Shown: piece by piece, positions 8,054-16,520 of the stretch
How positions within the stretch are numbered: the first letter of the stretch is position 1
Layout: each line of letters opens with the position of its first letter
Source: Sanguibacter gelidistatuariae
Lineage (GTDB): Bacteria; Actinomycetota; Actinomycetes; Actinomycetales; Cellulomonadaceae
Assembly (NCBI RefSeq): GCF_900096585.1
Contig: NZ_FMYH01000003.1
Location: 186,001 to 250,000, forward strand
DNA length: 64,000 nucleotides
Reading direction: 5' to 3'
Notes under the pieces: generated by a model
What the model was told of the DNA's origin: nothing
Databases searched by the model: none
The model's input: the letters and a program-made list of their open reading frames with translations, nothing else
Program-made: the position numbers and the translations under genes

Positions 8054-8209
8054 ATGCCCAGCTGGTTGCTCATCTTGATCATCGGAGTTGTCCTCCTTAT
8101 TCTCGGCTTCTCCGGAGTCGGGTCGTTCCTCATCTGGATCGGCGTCGCCGTCCTCGTGGTGAGCCTTATCCTCGGTCTCCTCGGGCGTGGACGAAGCTCC
8201 CGGGTCTAG
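8054..8209 (+). CDS. Small hydrophobic membrane protein
   Basis: A 51-residue protein that is almost all membrane: two closely spaced hydrophobic segments ([16 protein letters not shown], then [20 protein letters not shown]) joined by a short SGVG turn, ending in a basic GRGRSSRV tail. ATG at 8054 has GAAAGG 7 nt upstream. A strong terminator follows, making this a single-gene unit. It resembles the small DUF3309-type or YtjA-like two-helix proteins, but I cannot assign a family with confidence and propose no function. Confidence 0.7.
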   Translation: MPSWLLILIIGVVLLILGFSGVGSFLIWIGVAVLVVSLILGLLGRGRSSRV

Positions 8210-8240
8210 CCCCACGGCACGTGGTCTCACCGCCACCTGC

Positions 8241-8280
8241 GGCGCCCCGCACGGATCACCGTGCGGGGCGCCGTTTGTCT
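8241..8280 (+). terminator. Rho-independent terminator before murI
   Basis: A perfect 14-bp GC-rich stem (8241-8254 / 8259-8272) with an ATCA loop is followed by GTTTGTCT. It ends the small membrane protein transcript and insulates murI. Confidence 0.9.
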
Positions 8281-8313
8281 TGCCCCGCGAGGGCCTCGAC
8301 TATCCTCGACTGT

Positions 8314-9120
8314 GTGAACAACGCCCCGATCGGGATCTTCGACTCCGGAGTGGGTGGGTTGACCGTCGCGCGGTCCATCCTGGATCAGCTGCCCAACGAG
8401 TCGATCCACTACATCGGCGACACGATCAACTCCCCGTACGGCCCCAAGCCGCTCGCGACCGTCCGCTCCCTCGCCCTGGACGTCATGGACAAGCTCGTGG
8501 ACGAGGGCGTCAAGATCCTCGTCATCGCGTGCAACACCGCCTCCGCCGCAGTCCTGCGCGACGCGCGCGAGCGATACACCGTCCGGCACGGCATCCCCGT
8601 CGTCGAGGTGATCCTGCCGGCCGCTCGCCGCGCAGTCGCCGCCACCCGGACGGGCCGGGTCGGGGTCATCGGCACCCGCGCGACCATCGAGTCCCGCGCC
8701 TACGAGGACGCGCTCGCGGTCGCGACCGGGGTCACCGTCACCCCGCAGGCCTGCCCGGACTTCGTCGAGCTCGTCGAGGCCGGCGTGACCGCCGGACCGG
8801 AGGTGCTTGCCGCCGCCCGCCGCTACCTCGACCCCGTCCGCGAGGCCGGTGTGGACACCCTCATCCTGGGCTGCACCCACTACCCGTTGCTCACCGGCGC
8901 GATCTCCTACGTCATGGGCGAGGACGTGACGTTGGTCTCAAGCGCGGAGGAGACCGCGAAGGACGTGTTCCGCACACTTGTGGCTCATAGCCTTGAAAGG
9001 GAGGTGTCGTCGGGCCAGCCCGAGCACGTCTTCCAGTCGACCGGCGACGCTGCGGTGTTCTCCGGCCTCGCCCGCCGATTCCTCGGACCCGAGGTCGTCG
9101 TGGTGGAATCGATCCTATGA
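8314..9120 (+). CDS. murI: Glutamate racemase
   Basis: A 268-residue enzyme converting L- to D-glutamate for peptidoglycan. It shows [11 protein letters not shown] (Asp10, Ser11), the first catalytic cysteine in ACNTAS (C73) and the second in GCTHYP (C187). GTG at 8314 is chosen because it directly precedes the conserved start and TATCCT (8301-8306) lies 7 nt upstream, pointing to a leaderless message; a longer in-frame start at 8221 would run through the terminator. The stop overlaps the next gene by 4 nt. Confidence 0.96.
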   Translation: MNNAPIGIFDSGVGGLTVARSILDQLPNESIHYIGDTINSPYGPKPLATVRSLALDVMDKLVDEGVKILVIACNTASAAVLRDARERYTVRHGIPVVEVILPAARRAVAATRTGRVGVIGTRATIESRAYEDALAVATGVTVTPQACPDFVELVEAGVTAGPEVLAAARRYLDPVREAGVDTLILGCTHYPLLTGAISYVMGEDVTLVSSAEETAKDVFRTLVAHSLEREVSSGQPEHVFQSTGDAAVFSGLARRFLGPEVVVVESIL

Positions 9121-9920
9121 AGCTGACGATCGTCGGGATGGCCGGTTCGTTCGCGGGACCGGCGTCCCCGGCGTCGTGCTACCTCGTGCAGGCCGACGAC
9201 CCCGCGGGACGCACCTGGTCGATCGTGATCGACCTGGGCAGCGGCTCGCTGGGCGCGCTGCAGCAGGTCGTCGACCCCTTCGCGGTCGACGCCGTCGCGA
9301 TCTCGCACATGCATCCGGACCACTTCGCGGACCTGTGCGGGTACTACGTCTACCTCAAGTACCACCCCGAGCGCGGCACGGTGCGCGACCCGTCGCGCAC
9401 CGCGGTGCCTGTCTACTGCCCCGCAGTGGCGGAGCGGCGTATCGCCCAGTCCTTTGGCCTGCCCGACGACGAGACGATGGCCGGGCAGTTCGACTTCCGC
9501 ACGTGGACCCCGGGGACGCCCGCCCAGGTGGGTCCGTTCACGATCGAGCCCTTCGCCGTCGAGCATCCGATCCCGGCCTACGGGCTGCGGGTCACCGGTC
9601 CGAGCACCGTCGTTCCCGGGACCCGCGTGACACTTGGCTACACCGGCGACACCGACCTGTGCGACGGCGTGTTCGCTCTTGCGCAGTCGGCCGACGTGCT
9701 GCTCGCCGAGGCGGCTTTCGTCGAGGGCCGCGACGAGGCGACCGGGATCCACCTGACCGGGCTGCGCGCCGGGCAGGTGGCCGCGAAGGCCGGTGCCGCG
9801 CGGCTGCTGCTCACGCACATCCCGGCCTGGAACGACCCGGCCGTCTCGGCGGCGGAGGCGGCGACGGTCTACGACGGCCCGGTCGAGGTCGTCGAGCAGG
9901 GCCTGACCTACGTTCTTTGA
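9117..9920 (+). CDS. MBL-fold hydrolase, Rv1339-like
   Basis: A 267-residue metallo-beta-lactamase-fold protein with the zinc motif SHMHPDH near residue 63, a second ligand His in [10 protein letters not shown], Asp in YTGDTD, and a final His in LLTHIP. In this gene neighbourhood (murI upstream, rdgB downstream) mycobacteria carry Rv1339, reported as an atypical class II cyclic-nucleotide phosphodiesterase, so a cAMP-degrading role is plausible but inferred. ATG at 9117 overlaps the murI stop (ATGA). RNase PH (rph), usually encoded between this gene and rdgB, is missing here. Confidence 0.85.
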   Translation: MKLTIVGMAGSFAGPASPASCYLVQADDPAGRTWSIVIDLGSGSLGALQQVVDPFAVDAVAISHMHPDHFADLCGYYVYLKYHPERGTVRDPSRTAVPVYCPAVAERRIAQSFGLPDDETMAGQFDFRTWTPGTPAQVGPFTIEPFAVEHPIPAYGLRVTGPSTVVPGTRVTLGYTGDTDLCDGVFALAQSADVLLAEAAFVEGRDEATGIHLTGLRAGQVAAKAGAARLLLTHIPAWNDPAVSAAEAATVYDGPVEVVEQGLTYVL

Positions 9921-9983
9921 GCCGTGCCTGTCATGCCCAGAGGTGCCTAGTCGTGCATCTGTGAATCTCTCGAAGGAGCCGTC

Positions 9984-10607
9984 GTGACCCCGCCCCGCCT
10001 CGTCCTGGCCACCCACAACGAGCACAAGGTCGGTGAGCTCCGGGCGATCCTGCTGGCCGCCGGGACCATCGACGGCCTGGACGGCGACGACGTCGTGGGG
10101 GCCGCCGCGTTCACGGACGTCGAGCCGGTCGAGGACGGCGTGACCTTCGAGGCCAACGCCCTCATCAAGGCCCGCGCGCTCGTGGCCGCGAGCGGCCTGC
10201 CCTGCGTCGCGGACGACTCGGGCCTCGCTGTCGACGTGCTCGGCGGGGCGCCGGGGATCTTCTCCGCGCGCTGGGTCGGGCGTCACGGCGACGACCGCGC
10301 CAACCTCGAGCTCCTCCTCGCCCAGCTCTCCGACATCGCCGAGGAGCACCGCGGGGCGCGGTTCGTCTGCGCGGCTGCGCTGGTCACCCCGGACGGCCGG
10401 GAGTTCGTCACGACCGGTGCGCTCACCGGCACGCTGCTGACCGCGCCGCGCGGGGCGGGCGGCTTCGGCTACGACCCGATCCTGCGCCCCGACGGCGACA
10501 CACGCTCGTGCGCCGAGCTGACCCCGGCCGAGAAGAATGCCATCAGCCACCGCGGCCAGGCGTTCAGGGCGTTGGCACCGACGATCTCTGCGATCCTCGC
10601 CGGCTGA
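9984..10607 (+). CDS. rdgB: dITP/XTP pyrophosphatase
   Basis: A 207-residue Ham1/RdgB nucleotide sanitiser that hydrolyses dITP and XTP to monophosphates, keeping purine analogues out of DNA. It shows LVLATHNEHKVGEL at the start, ADDSGLAVDVLGGAPGIFSARW in the middle and GFGYDPIL near residue 155. GTG at 9984 has GAAGGAG about 6 nt upstream. The last 44 nt overlap the convergent DUF3054 gene. It is probably co-transcribed with murI and the MBL gene. Confidence 0.95.
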   Translation: MTPPRLVLATHNEHKVGELRAILLAAGTIDGLDGDDVVGAAAFTDVEPVEDGVTFEANALIKARALVAASGLPCVADDSGLAVDVLGGAPGIFSARWVGRHGDDRANLELLLAQLSDIAEEHRGARFVCAAALVTPDGREFVTTGALTGTLLTAPRGAGGFGYDPILRPDGDTRSCAELTPAEKNAISHRGQAFRALAPTISAILAG

Positions 10608-11028
10608 CCAGAGACACGACCGCCCGCCAGCCGATCAGGGTCAGCGTCAAGAAGGCCAGCGCGACGATCGGGAACGCGCCGCTGGCGCCCCGATCAGTCA
10701 CCAGGCGCAAGCCCATGCCCAGGGCCCAGGAGCTGAGCACGAGGACGCAGCCGACGGGGAGCACCGAGAGGTGGCCCCACCGTGCGGTGCGGGTTCCCGG
10801 GCCGCCTGGGCCCTCGCCGCCCGCGATCGTGGCCCGGCGGGCGGCCGCGACGACGACGATCCAGCCGACCCCCAGGCCCACCAGGAACGGCCAGGCAGTC
10901 TGGGCGATGCCGCCGATCGAGTTCGCCTCCTCGTGGGAGGACCGACCGCCCATCGCGAAGACGAGGACGCACACGGCGTCGAGCAGGAAGGCCCACACGG
11001 GGCGGGTTCGGAGCGAGGTGTTCTGCAC
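10564..11028 (-). CDS. DUF3054 membrane protein
   Basis: A 154-residue integral membrane protein of the actinobacterial DUF3054 family (function unknown). It has four hydrophobic segments: VWAFLLDAVCVLVFAMGG, WPFLVGLGVGWIVVVAA, LSVLPVGCVLVLSSWALG and FPIVALAFLTLTLIGW. The conserved LLDAVCVLVFAMGGRSSHEE block is the family hallmark. GTG at 11026-11028 is supported by TACGGT (11035-11040) 6 nt upstream. Its 3' end overlaps rdgB by 44 nt in convergent orientation. Confidence 0.85.
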   Translation of the reverse strand: MQNTSLRTRPVWAFLLDAVCVLVFAMGGRSSHEEANSIGGIAQTAWPFLVGLGVGWIVVVAAARRATIAGGEGPGGPGTRTARWGHLSVLPVGCVLVLSSWALGMGLRLVTDRGASGAFPIVALAFLTLTLIGWRAVVSLVSRRGSQRSSVPTP

Positions 11029-11083
11029 CCATGAACCGTACCGTCGGGCAGGGGGCGGGCGGCGCACCGCGTATCGTGGCGGG

Positions 11084-12766
11084 GTGCATCTTGTGAGCGA
11101 CCACCTGTCCTTTGCCTTCCCCGGGCGCGCGGTCATCACCGACGTCTCACTGCGGGTCTCCGGGGGGCAACGGCTCGCGGTGGTCGGGGAGAACGGCTCC
11201 GGCAAGACGACCCTGCTCCGGCTGCTGTCTGGCGAGCTCACGCCGACCGCGGGCGCGGTGCGTCGCCTAGGCAGCATGGCCGTGGTGCCCCAGGAGCTCG
11301 AGGTCGCCCCGGGGGAGACCGTCGGCGATCTCGTCCAGGACGCGCTCGCGACCGTCCGGGCGACCGCAGCCGAGCTCGACCGGGCGTCGGCGGCCTTCGA
11401 CCACGACGTGTCCTCGCTGCGCGAGCTCGCCGAGATCCTCGCGCGGGTCGAGCACCTGGCCGCCTGGGACGCCGAACGACGCGTCGACGTGGCGCTGACC
11501 CGGCTGGGGGCCTGCCGGGACGTGGGGCGGACCCTGGAGACGTTGTCCGTGGGGGAGCGGTTCCGGGTGCGCCTGGCCTGCCGCCTGGCCGGCCGTGCGG
11601 ACCTGCTGTTGCTCGACGAACCTACCAACCACCTCGACCGCGACGGCATCGACTTCCTCACCCGCGAACTCACCCGGTGGGCGGGCGCGGTGGTCATCGT
11701 CACCCACGACCGCCAGCTGCTCGACGACACGGCGACCGCGATCCTCGACCTCGATCCCTCGATCGACGGCAAGCCCGTGCTCTACGGGCAGCCCGGGTAC
11801 GTCGCCTACCGCTTCGCCAAGAACCAGTCGCTGCACCGGTGGCGCCAGCGCTACAAGGCCGAGACCAAGCGGGCTGAGCAGCTCGCCCAGCGCCTGGACG
11901 CCTCCTACGAGGGACTTTCGGACGAGTGGCGTCCGCCCAAGGGCAGCAACAAGAACCGCCGGGCCACCGGCGCCCGGATCCACGTCAAGGCCGCGGACCG
12001 CCTCGTCGAGAAGCTCAAGGCCGAGGCCGTCGACGTGCCCCCGCCGCCTCCTGTGCTCTACTTCCCGGACCTGCCGACCATGGCGCCCGGGTGGCACCCG
12101 GACTCCCCGGTCATCGACGTGCGCAATCCCGCGGTCGGTGGGCGCACCAGCGCCGCGCCGCGCCTGGACCTGCCCGGGGCGCGGATCACCGTGCCGCCGT
12201 CGGGCCGGCTGCTCATCACGGGCGCGAACGGGGCCGGCAAGTCCACGCTGCTCGGCGTGCTCGCGGGCACGATCGCGCTGGACCGCGGGTACCGCTCCGT
12301 GCTGCCCGACGCGCGCCTGGGCGTGGTGACCCAGGAGGGCGTGCGGCGCGGCGGGGCGGTGGCGCACGGCGCAGTCGTGGACGTCGCGGTGACGCACGGT
12401 GCGGCGACGGCCGGCGGCAGCGGCTTCGACCACTACGCGACCCTTGCCCTCGAACTCCTCGCGTCGGGGGCGCTCGACCCTTCCTTCGTCGTCCCGATCG
12501 CCTTCCTGGGCGTGCTCTCCGAGGAGGACCTCGATCGCCCCGTCGCCGAGCTGTCCGTCGGCCAGCGGCGCCGCTTCGACCTGGCCTGTGCACTGCTCGC
12601 GGCACCCCACGTGCTGCTGCTCGACGAGCCGACGAACCACCTGTCCATCGATCTCGTCGACGACCTCACCCAGGCGCTGCGGGCGACGTCGGCCGCGGTC
12701 GTCGTGGCCACCCACGACCGGCGCATGCAGGAAGACCTGCACGACTGGCCACGCCTGGATCTGTGA
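11084..12766 (+). CDS. ABC-F family ATPase
   Basis: A 560-residue protein with two ABC domains and no membrane part, so an ABC-F ribosome-associated ATPase (translation factor or antibiotic-protection type). Walker A motifs are GENGSGKTT and GANGAGKST; signatures are LSVGERFR and LSVGQRRR; Walker B motifs are LLLLDEPTNHLD and VLLLDEPTNHLS. A basic inter-domain linker (about residues 245-315, rich in Arg/Lys) is the P-site tRNA interaction motif. GTG at 11084 has TATCGT (11072-11077) 6 nt upstream, so it is likely leaderless; GTG at 11093 is an alternative. It is not EttA, which is encoded at 43275. Substrate drug unknown. Confidence 0.9.
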   Translation: MHLVSDHLSFAFPGRAVITDVSLRVSGGQRLAVVGENGSGKTTLLRLLSGELTPTAGAVRRLGSMAVVPQELEVAPGETVGDLVQDALATVRATAAELDRASAAFDHDVSSLRELAEILARVEHLAAWDAERRVDVALTRLGACRDVGRTLETLSVGERFRVRLACRLAGRADLLLLDEPTNHLDRDGIDFLTRELTRWAGAVVIVTHDRQLLDDTATAILDLDPSIDGKPVLYGQPGYVAYRFAKNQSLHRWRQRYKAETKRAEQLAQRLDASYEGLSDEWRPPKGSNKNRRATGARIHVKAADRLVEKLKAEAVDVPPPPPVLYFPDLPTMAPGWHPDSPVIDVRNPAVGGRTSAAPRLDLPGARITVPPSGRLLITGANGAGKSTLLGVLAGTIALDRGYRSVLPDARLGVVTQEGVRRGGAVAHGAVVDVAVTHGAATAGGSGFDHYATLALELLASGALDPSFVVPIAFLGVLSEEDLDRPVAELSVGQRRRFDLACALLAAPHVLLLDEPTNHLSIDLVDDLTQALRATSAAVVVATHDRRMQEDLHDWPRLDL

Positions 12767-12799
12767 CGCGCCTGGATCTGTGACGCGGGCGGACCTGTG
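12751..12799 (+). repeat. Degenerate tandem repeat duplicating the ABC-F gene end
   Basis: Three copies of a 15-17 nt unit, each ending in TGTG and followed by ACGC, span the last codons and stop of the ABC-F gene and the bases after it. Any frame reads into a similar Leu-Asp-Leu or Asp-Leu end and a TGA, so slippage changes the tail little. Confidence 0.65.
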
Positions 12800-12831
12800 A
12801 CGCGGACGGCGCTCAGGTCAGCCCAGACGGC

Positions 12832-13425
12832 TCAGGACAGGCGACCCACATGCGCCATCGCCTGGCGCAGCAGCACGCCCTGGCCGCCGTACATCTCGGC
12901 CTGGACGGACTCGCTGCACGCCTGCTCGGGGGTCAACCATGCCAGGTCGAGGGAGTGCTGCTGGGGCTGGCAGTCGCCCGTGACGGGCACGACGTAGGCC
13001 ATCGAGACCGCGTGCTGGCGGCGGTCGTAGTACGGGGTGATGCCCGGCGTCGGGAAGTACTCCGCGACCGTGAAGGGCTGCGGGGACGGCGGGATCTGGG
13101 GGAGGGCCACGGGACCCAGGTCCTTCTCGATGTGGCGCAGCAGGGCGTCGCGCAGGCGCTCGTGGTACATCACGCGGCCGGAGACGAGCGCGCGGGTCAT
13201 CACGCCCTCGCGGGAGACCCGCAGCAGCAGCCCGACGGCGATCACGTCGCCGGAGTCGTCCACACGCACCGGGACGGCGTCGACGTAGACGAGCGGCAGG
13301 CTGCCGCGGGCGGCGGCCAGCTCTTGCTCGTCAAGCCACCCCGCAGGCTGGGAGTCCTTGGGATCAAATTCAGGGTGGGGGAAGTCCGCGGTGTCGGTCA
13401 CTGTGTAGTTGTACCCCGAGGGCAC
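12832..13425 (-). CDS. DUF4916 NUDIX-like protein
   Basis: A 197-residue protein of the DUF4916 family, which has a NUDIX-hydrolase fold. The tract SGRVMYHERLRDALLRHIEKDLG is the equivalent of the Nudix box, but the REUXEE glutamates are largely replaced (RLRDALLRHIEKDLG), so catalysis may differ or be absent. The N-terminal YTVTDTADFPHPEFDP and the AYVVPVTGDCQPQQHSLDLAWLTPEQA block are conserved in actinobacterial homologues. GTG at 13425 is the start. It diverges from trxA over 112 nt. Substrate unknown. Confidence 0.75.
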   Translation of the reverse strand: MPSGYNYTVTDTADFPHPEFDPKDSQPAGWLDEQELAAARGSLPLVYVDAVPVRVDDSGDVIAVGLLLRVSREGVMTRALVSGRVMYHERLRDALLRHIEKDLGPVALPQIPPSPQPFTVAEYFPTPGITPYYDRRQHAVSMAYVVPVTGDCQPQQHSLDLAWLTPEQACSESVQAEMYGGQGVLLRQAMAHVGRLS

Positions 13426-13537
13426 CGGCGACCGCCACCTCGCCCACGTGCGCCGTGGCCCCGGTCCGTCCAGGGAATAGGCTGAGGCTCGGAATTGTCA
13501 TACGTGGCATACCGATCACTTCTTTGAGAGGAACCGC

Positions 13538-13909
13538 ATGGCCACCCAGGAACTTACCCAGGAGACCTTCGAGCAGACCATCAAGGGCAACGACATCGTC
13601 CTTGTCGACTTCTGGGCATCGTGGTGCGGCCCGTGCCGGCAGTTCGCCCCCGTGTTCGAGGCCTCGGCCGAGACGAACCCGGACGTGGTGCACGGCAAGA
13701 TCGACACCGAGGCCCAGCGTGAGCTTGCCGCCGCGGCGAACATCACGTCGATCCCCACGCTGATGGCGTTCCGCGAGGGCGTCCTCGTCTTCTCCCAGCC
13801 GGGCGCACTTCCGGCCCCCGAGCTCGCCAAGGTCGTCGACGCCGTCAAGGCCCTCGACATGGACGAGGTGCGCCAGCAGATCGCCGCGCAGGCGACAGTC
13901 GCGGAGTAG
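13538..13909 (+). CDS. trxA: Thioredoxin
   Basis: A 123-residue thioredoxin, the general disulfide reductase of the cytoplasm. The redox motif WCGPC has cysteines at 30 and 33, followed by the cis-proline in ITSIPTL and Asp24 in VDFWASW. A C-terminal extension of about 15 residues beyond the usual fold (DMDEVRQQIAAQ) is helical. ATG at 13538 has AGAGGA 6 nt upstream. No reductase gene is adjacent; the reductase-like gene at 31032 is of another type. Confidence 0.95.
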   Translation: MATQELTQETFEQTIKGNDIVLVDFWASWCGPCRQFAPVFEASAETNPDVVHGKIDTEAQRELAAAANITSIPTLMAFREGVLVFSQPGALPAPELAKVVDAVKALDMDEVRQQIAAQATVAE

Positions 13910-13962
13910 CTGAGGAGCCTCAGGACCGATCCAGGGCCTTCGGGACCGGGATCTGTCTCGCC

Positions 13963-13990
13963 AGCCGTCCGCCCTGTGGGCCGGGCGGCT
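13963..13990. terminator. Weak hairpin between trxA and trmB
   Basis: An imperfect GC-rich stem (AGCCGTCCGCCC ... GGGCGGCT) lies between the two convergent genes and is followed by GTGCTGTCTCT. It may serve as a shared terminator, but pairing is interrupted by a bulge. Confidence 0.35.
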
Positions 13991-14004
13991 GTGCTGTCTC
14001 TGCG

Positions 14005-14823
14005 TCAGACGCCGGCGGACAGGACCGCAGTGATGTCCGCGATATCGCGGTCCTTGTCCAGGCCCTTGCGCTCGAAGCTGGTCAGGACCCGGCCCTCGAA
14101 GCGGGGGGCATGCAGGTCCGCGGTGAAGCGCTCATCAGCGCCGATCACCTCGCGCATCTGCCGGGCGTAGTCCGCCCAGTCCGTGGCCAGGCGCCACACC
14201 CCACCGGGTCGCAGCACCCGAGCCGGAAGGTCCATGAACGACGGCGTCACGATCCGCCGCTTGGTGTGCTTGGACTTGTGCCACGGGTCAGGGAAGAACA
14301 GCCACAGCTCATCCGCGCACGCCGCGGGCAGCATCGTGGTGAGCACCTCGACCGCATTCGCCTGGACGATCCGGATGTTCGTCAGGTCGCGCTGACGGAT
14401 GCGCTGCAGGGTCTGGGCGACCCCCTGGGTGTACACCTCGACGGCGAGGAAATCCGTGTCCGGGCGCTGCTCGGCCGCGTGGGCCACGGCCTCGCCCTGG
14501 CCTGACCCGATCTCCACCACGAGGGGCGCCTGGCGCCCGAAGGTCGCCGCGGCGTCGAAGAGGAACTCGGGCTGCACGGACGTCTTGGAGACCACTCGCG
14601 GGGGCTCGATCACGAAGCGCGGTGCCAGTTCGTCCCAGGTGCGCTGCTGGCGGTCCTTGAGCCGGGTGCTGCGCTGGACGAAGGACACCATCGGGGCGCG
14701 AAACCGGGCGGGCGCGACGGCAGGCGCCGATGTCAGCTCTGTGGCGGGTTCTCCCGCCGCCCGTGCGGCGGCGTCGGACACGGCGTCGGGCATGGCGGAA
14801 TCACGGAAGGGAGTGTGGGGCAC
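14005..14823 (-). CDS. trmB: tRNA (guanine-N7)-methyltransferase
   Basis: A 272-residue SAM-dependent enzyme that makes m7G46 in tRNA variable loops. It shows the SAM motif VEIGSGQGEA, FLAVEVYTQG, and the family block LFFPDPWHKSKHTKRR; DLPARVLRPGGVWRLATDW follows. The first about 45 residues are a disordered Ala-rich extension, and translation may begin at an internal Met (residue 11), since GTG at 14823 has no clear ribosome site. A tRNA-Leu gene lies 29 nt upstream on the same strand. Confidence 0.93.
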   Translation of the reverse strand: MPHTPFRDSAMPDAVSDAAARAAGEPATELTSAPAVAPARFRAPMVSFVQRSTRLKDRQQRTWDELAPRFVIEPPRVVSKTSVQPEFLFDAAATFGRQAPLVVEIGSGQGEAVAHAAEQRPDTDFLAVEVYTQGVAQTLQRIRQRDLTNIRIVQANAVEVLTTMLPAACADELWLFFPDPWHKSKHTKRRIVTPSFMDLPARVLRPGGVWRLATDWADYARQMREVIGADERFTADLHAPRFEGRVLTSFERKGLDKDRDIADITAVLSAGV

Positions 14824-14852
14824 GGTGGCGTCCTGTCACGAGTGATGAGCTG

Positions 14853-14934
14853 TGCGCGAGGGGGGACTCGAACCCCCACGTCCGAAGACACCAGGACCTA
14901 AACCTGGCGCGGCTGCCAATTACGCCACTCGCGC
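14853..14934 (-). tRNA. tRNA-Leu (anticodon UAG)
   Basis: The 7-bp acceptor stem is GCGCGAG / CTCGCGC. The anticodon stem CCAGG/CCTGG carries loop TTTAGGT (anticodon TAG), with a short type II variable arm (TGTCTTCGGACGT) and T-loop TTCGAGT. Discriminator is A; CCA is not encoded. It reads CUA and related leucine codons. Confidence 0.95.
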
Positions 14935-14956
14935 TCGGGCATGAGTCTACGGTCTC

Positions 14957-15442
14957 TCAGGCCGCGTCGATGCCGTCGATACCCAGGTCTCGGCGCAGCT
15001 TGGCGACGTGGCCGGTGGCCCGGACGTTGTACTGGGCCACCTCGATCAGGCCCTCGGCGTCGATCACGAAGGTCGACCGGATGATGCCGGTGACGACCTT
15101 GCCGTAGAGCTTCTTCTCACCGTAGGCACCGTAGGCGGTTGCTACGGCCTTGTCCGGGTCGGAGGCGAGCGGGAAGGTCAGGGCCTCCGCCTCGATGAAT
15201 CGCACGATCTTGGGGATCGGGTCCGGTGAGATGCCGACGACGGCGTATCCGGCGCCCTGCAGAGAGGCGAGGCTGTCGCGGAAGTCGCACGCCTCCTTGG
15301 TGCAGCCCGGAGTGCTCGCGGCCGGGTAGAAGTAGACGATCACGCGCTGGCCGCGCAGGTCGGCGAGCGAGACGGATCCGCCGTCGGCCGCGGCGAGGGT
15401 GAAGTCGGGGGCGGGGTCGCCGGGGGACAGGCGGACGGACAT
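14957..15442 (-). CDS. bcp: Peroxiredoxin, BCP/PrxQ type
   Basis: A 161-residue thiol peroxidase that reduces hydroperoxides using thioredoxin. The peroxidatic cysteine is C47 in STPGCTKEAC, with the resolving cysteine C52 five residues later, as in atypical 2-Cys BCP proteins; VIVYFYPAAS precedes it. ATG at 15442 follows GAGGAGCACG, a good ribosome site; an upstream in-frame start at 15484 is less likely. It lies just upstream of tRNA-Leu and trmB on the same strand, and trxA is nearby. Confidence 0.94.
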   Translation of the reverse strand: MSVRLSPGDPAPDFTLAAADGGSVSLADLRGQRVIVYFYPAASTPGCTKEACDFRDSLASLQGAGYAVVGISPDPIPKIVRFIEAEALTFPLASDPDKAVATAYGAYGEKKLYGKVVTGIIRSTFVIDAEGLIEVAQYNVRATGHVAKLRRDLGIDGIDAA

Positions 15443-15772
15443 CGTGCTCCTCGGGAGGGTCGGGACGGCGCGCGCCGGTGGCACAGGCCGGATCGTCTGG
15501 CGCCAGCCTACGCCGGGTAGCGTTCGTGGGGTGATGCGAGAGAACGTCCGCCAGGTGGCCGTCGGCGACCGGATCCTCTTCGATCCCGATGCCGCTCATG
15601 GGTGGTCGCGGGGTGATTCTCAGGTGATTGCCAGGTGCTCACCTCGCGATGTTCAGGATCGGCCAGCATGCTGGGGAGGGTCGTAGCCCCGGGGATGGGT
15701 ACTTCTCTCCATTGCGGTTGCGGACGGAAGCGAGTTTCGTGGGATGACTGGCAATCGTGGGGTGGGGACGGC
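15443..15772. other. Gap without a convincing gene
   Basis: About 330 nt between divergent bcp and the next + strand gene. A 50-codon frame at 15535-15686 (+) begins MRENVRQVAVGDRILF but has no ribosome site and no recognisable family, and its second half is out of character. It may be a relic or chance. Promoters for both neighbours should lie here. Confidence 0.4.
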
Positions 15773-16063
15773 ATGACGAGGACAAGATCGCACGACGCGC
15801 GCCCGGAGGGGCGCGGAGAGCGTGCGAAGGCCGCGTCCGAGAATGCCGCGCGGAGCTGCTCTGGCACGCATGCCGCCGCAGAACCGGGAGCGGAGGGTCT
15901 CGAGGCCACCGATCCGAGCCTGCGTGACCTACCCGACGTGAGCGGCCTGCTGGCCAGGATGCTGGACGAGCGCATCCCCTTGGCGCTCATCGCGGACCTC
16001 GCCAGCCCGAAGGGGCCTAACTCCGACCAGATCATGGCGTCCGAACGTCAGGACGTGGGGTAG
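15773..16063 (+). CDS. Conserved hypothetical small protein
   Basis: A 96-residue protein with a disordered, Arg/Glu/Ala-rich first half and a conserved-looking C-terminal segment (PDVSGLLARMLDERIPLALIADLAS, then GPNSDQIMASE). Short actinobacterial proteins with a similar PL-x-LLxDL ... GP-x-S ending occur beside unrelated genes; no function is known to me. ATG at 15773 has GGGGA upstream; longer in-frame starts reach back to 15635 with poor composition. It lies 130 nt before tRNA-Lys. Confidence 0.6.
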   Translation: MTRTRSHDARPEGRGERAKAASENAARSCSGTHAAAEPGAEGLEATDPSLRDLPDVSGLLARMLDERIPLALIADLASPKGPNSDQIMASERQDVG

Positions 16064-16151
16064 AGTTACCTCCGAAGTCGAGGAAAGAAACCGCGGGGCA
16101 ATCAGCGATTATCGTTGATATACCAACGTTTTCGACGGGTAGCAGGTCGGA

Positions 16152-16180
16152 TTGGCACTGAGTGGCCAAAGCCTGTTAGT
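16152..16180 (+). promoter_or_regulatory. Promoter of tRNA-Lys
   Basis: A TTGGCA -35 box (16152-16157) and GTTAGT -10 box (16175-16180) are 17 nt apart. The expected start site falls about 6 nt before the mature tRNA. The -10 match is modest. Confidence 0.5.
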
Positions 16181-16192
16181 GTTTCGAATCGC

Positions 16193-16268
<76 letters not shown>

Positions 16269-16272
16269 ACGC

Positions 16273-16310
16273 AAGGCCCGGAACCGTTGAGGTTCCGGGC
16301 CTTGTTGCTT
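16273..16310 (+). terminator. Terminator of tRNA-Lys
   Basis: A perfect 13-bp stem (16273-16285 / 16291-16303) with a 5-nt loop is followed by GTTGCTTT, five bases after the tRNA end. Confidence 0.9.
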
Positions 16311-16520
16311 TGCCCCGGGAGTGTGCAGAAAGACGCACCCATGCGCCCGTTATGACGAATGTCACACGCCTTGCCGCAGACGGCCCCACCCGCCGACTCA
16401 CCCCGCCCCTCTCCGTCGGGTGTGCGTTTTCCGCCCTGTTTTGCTCGAAAATGGGGCGGAAAATGCGCACCTAGGGGCGGGGACTCGAGGGCTTGGCCGC
16501 GGGGTCGGTATCCTGGAAGG

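Noticed and set aside
13910-13923. CTGAGG-AG-CCTCAG after trxA as a terminator
   Set aside because: The 2-nt loop is too tight for a stable hairpin; probably chance.
15535-15686. 50-codon frame MRENVRQVAVGDRILF... after bcp
   Set aside because: No ribosome site, no -10 box at the leaderless distance, no family match; kept only as a comment in the gap entry.
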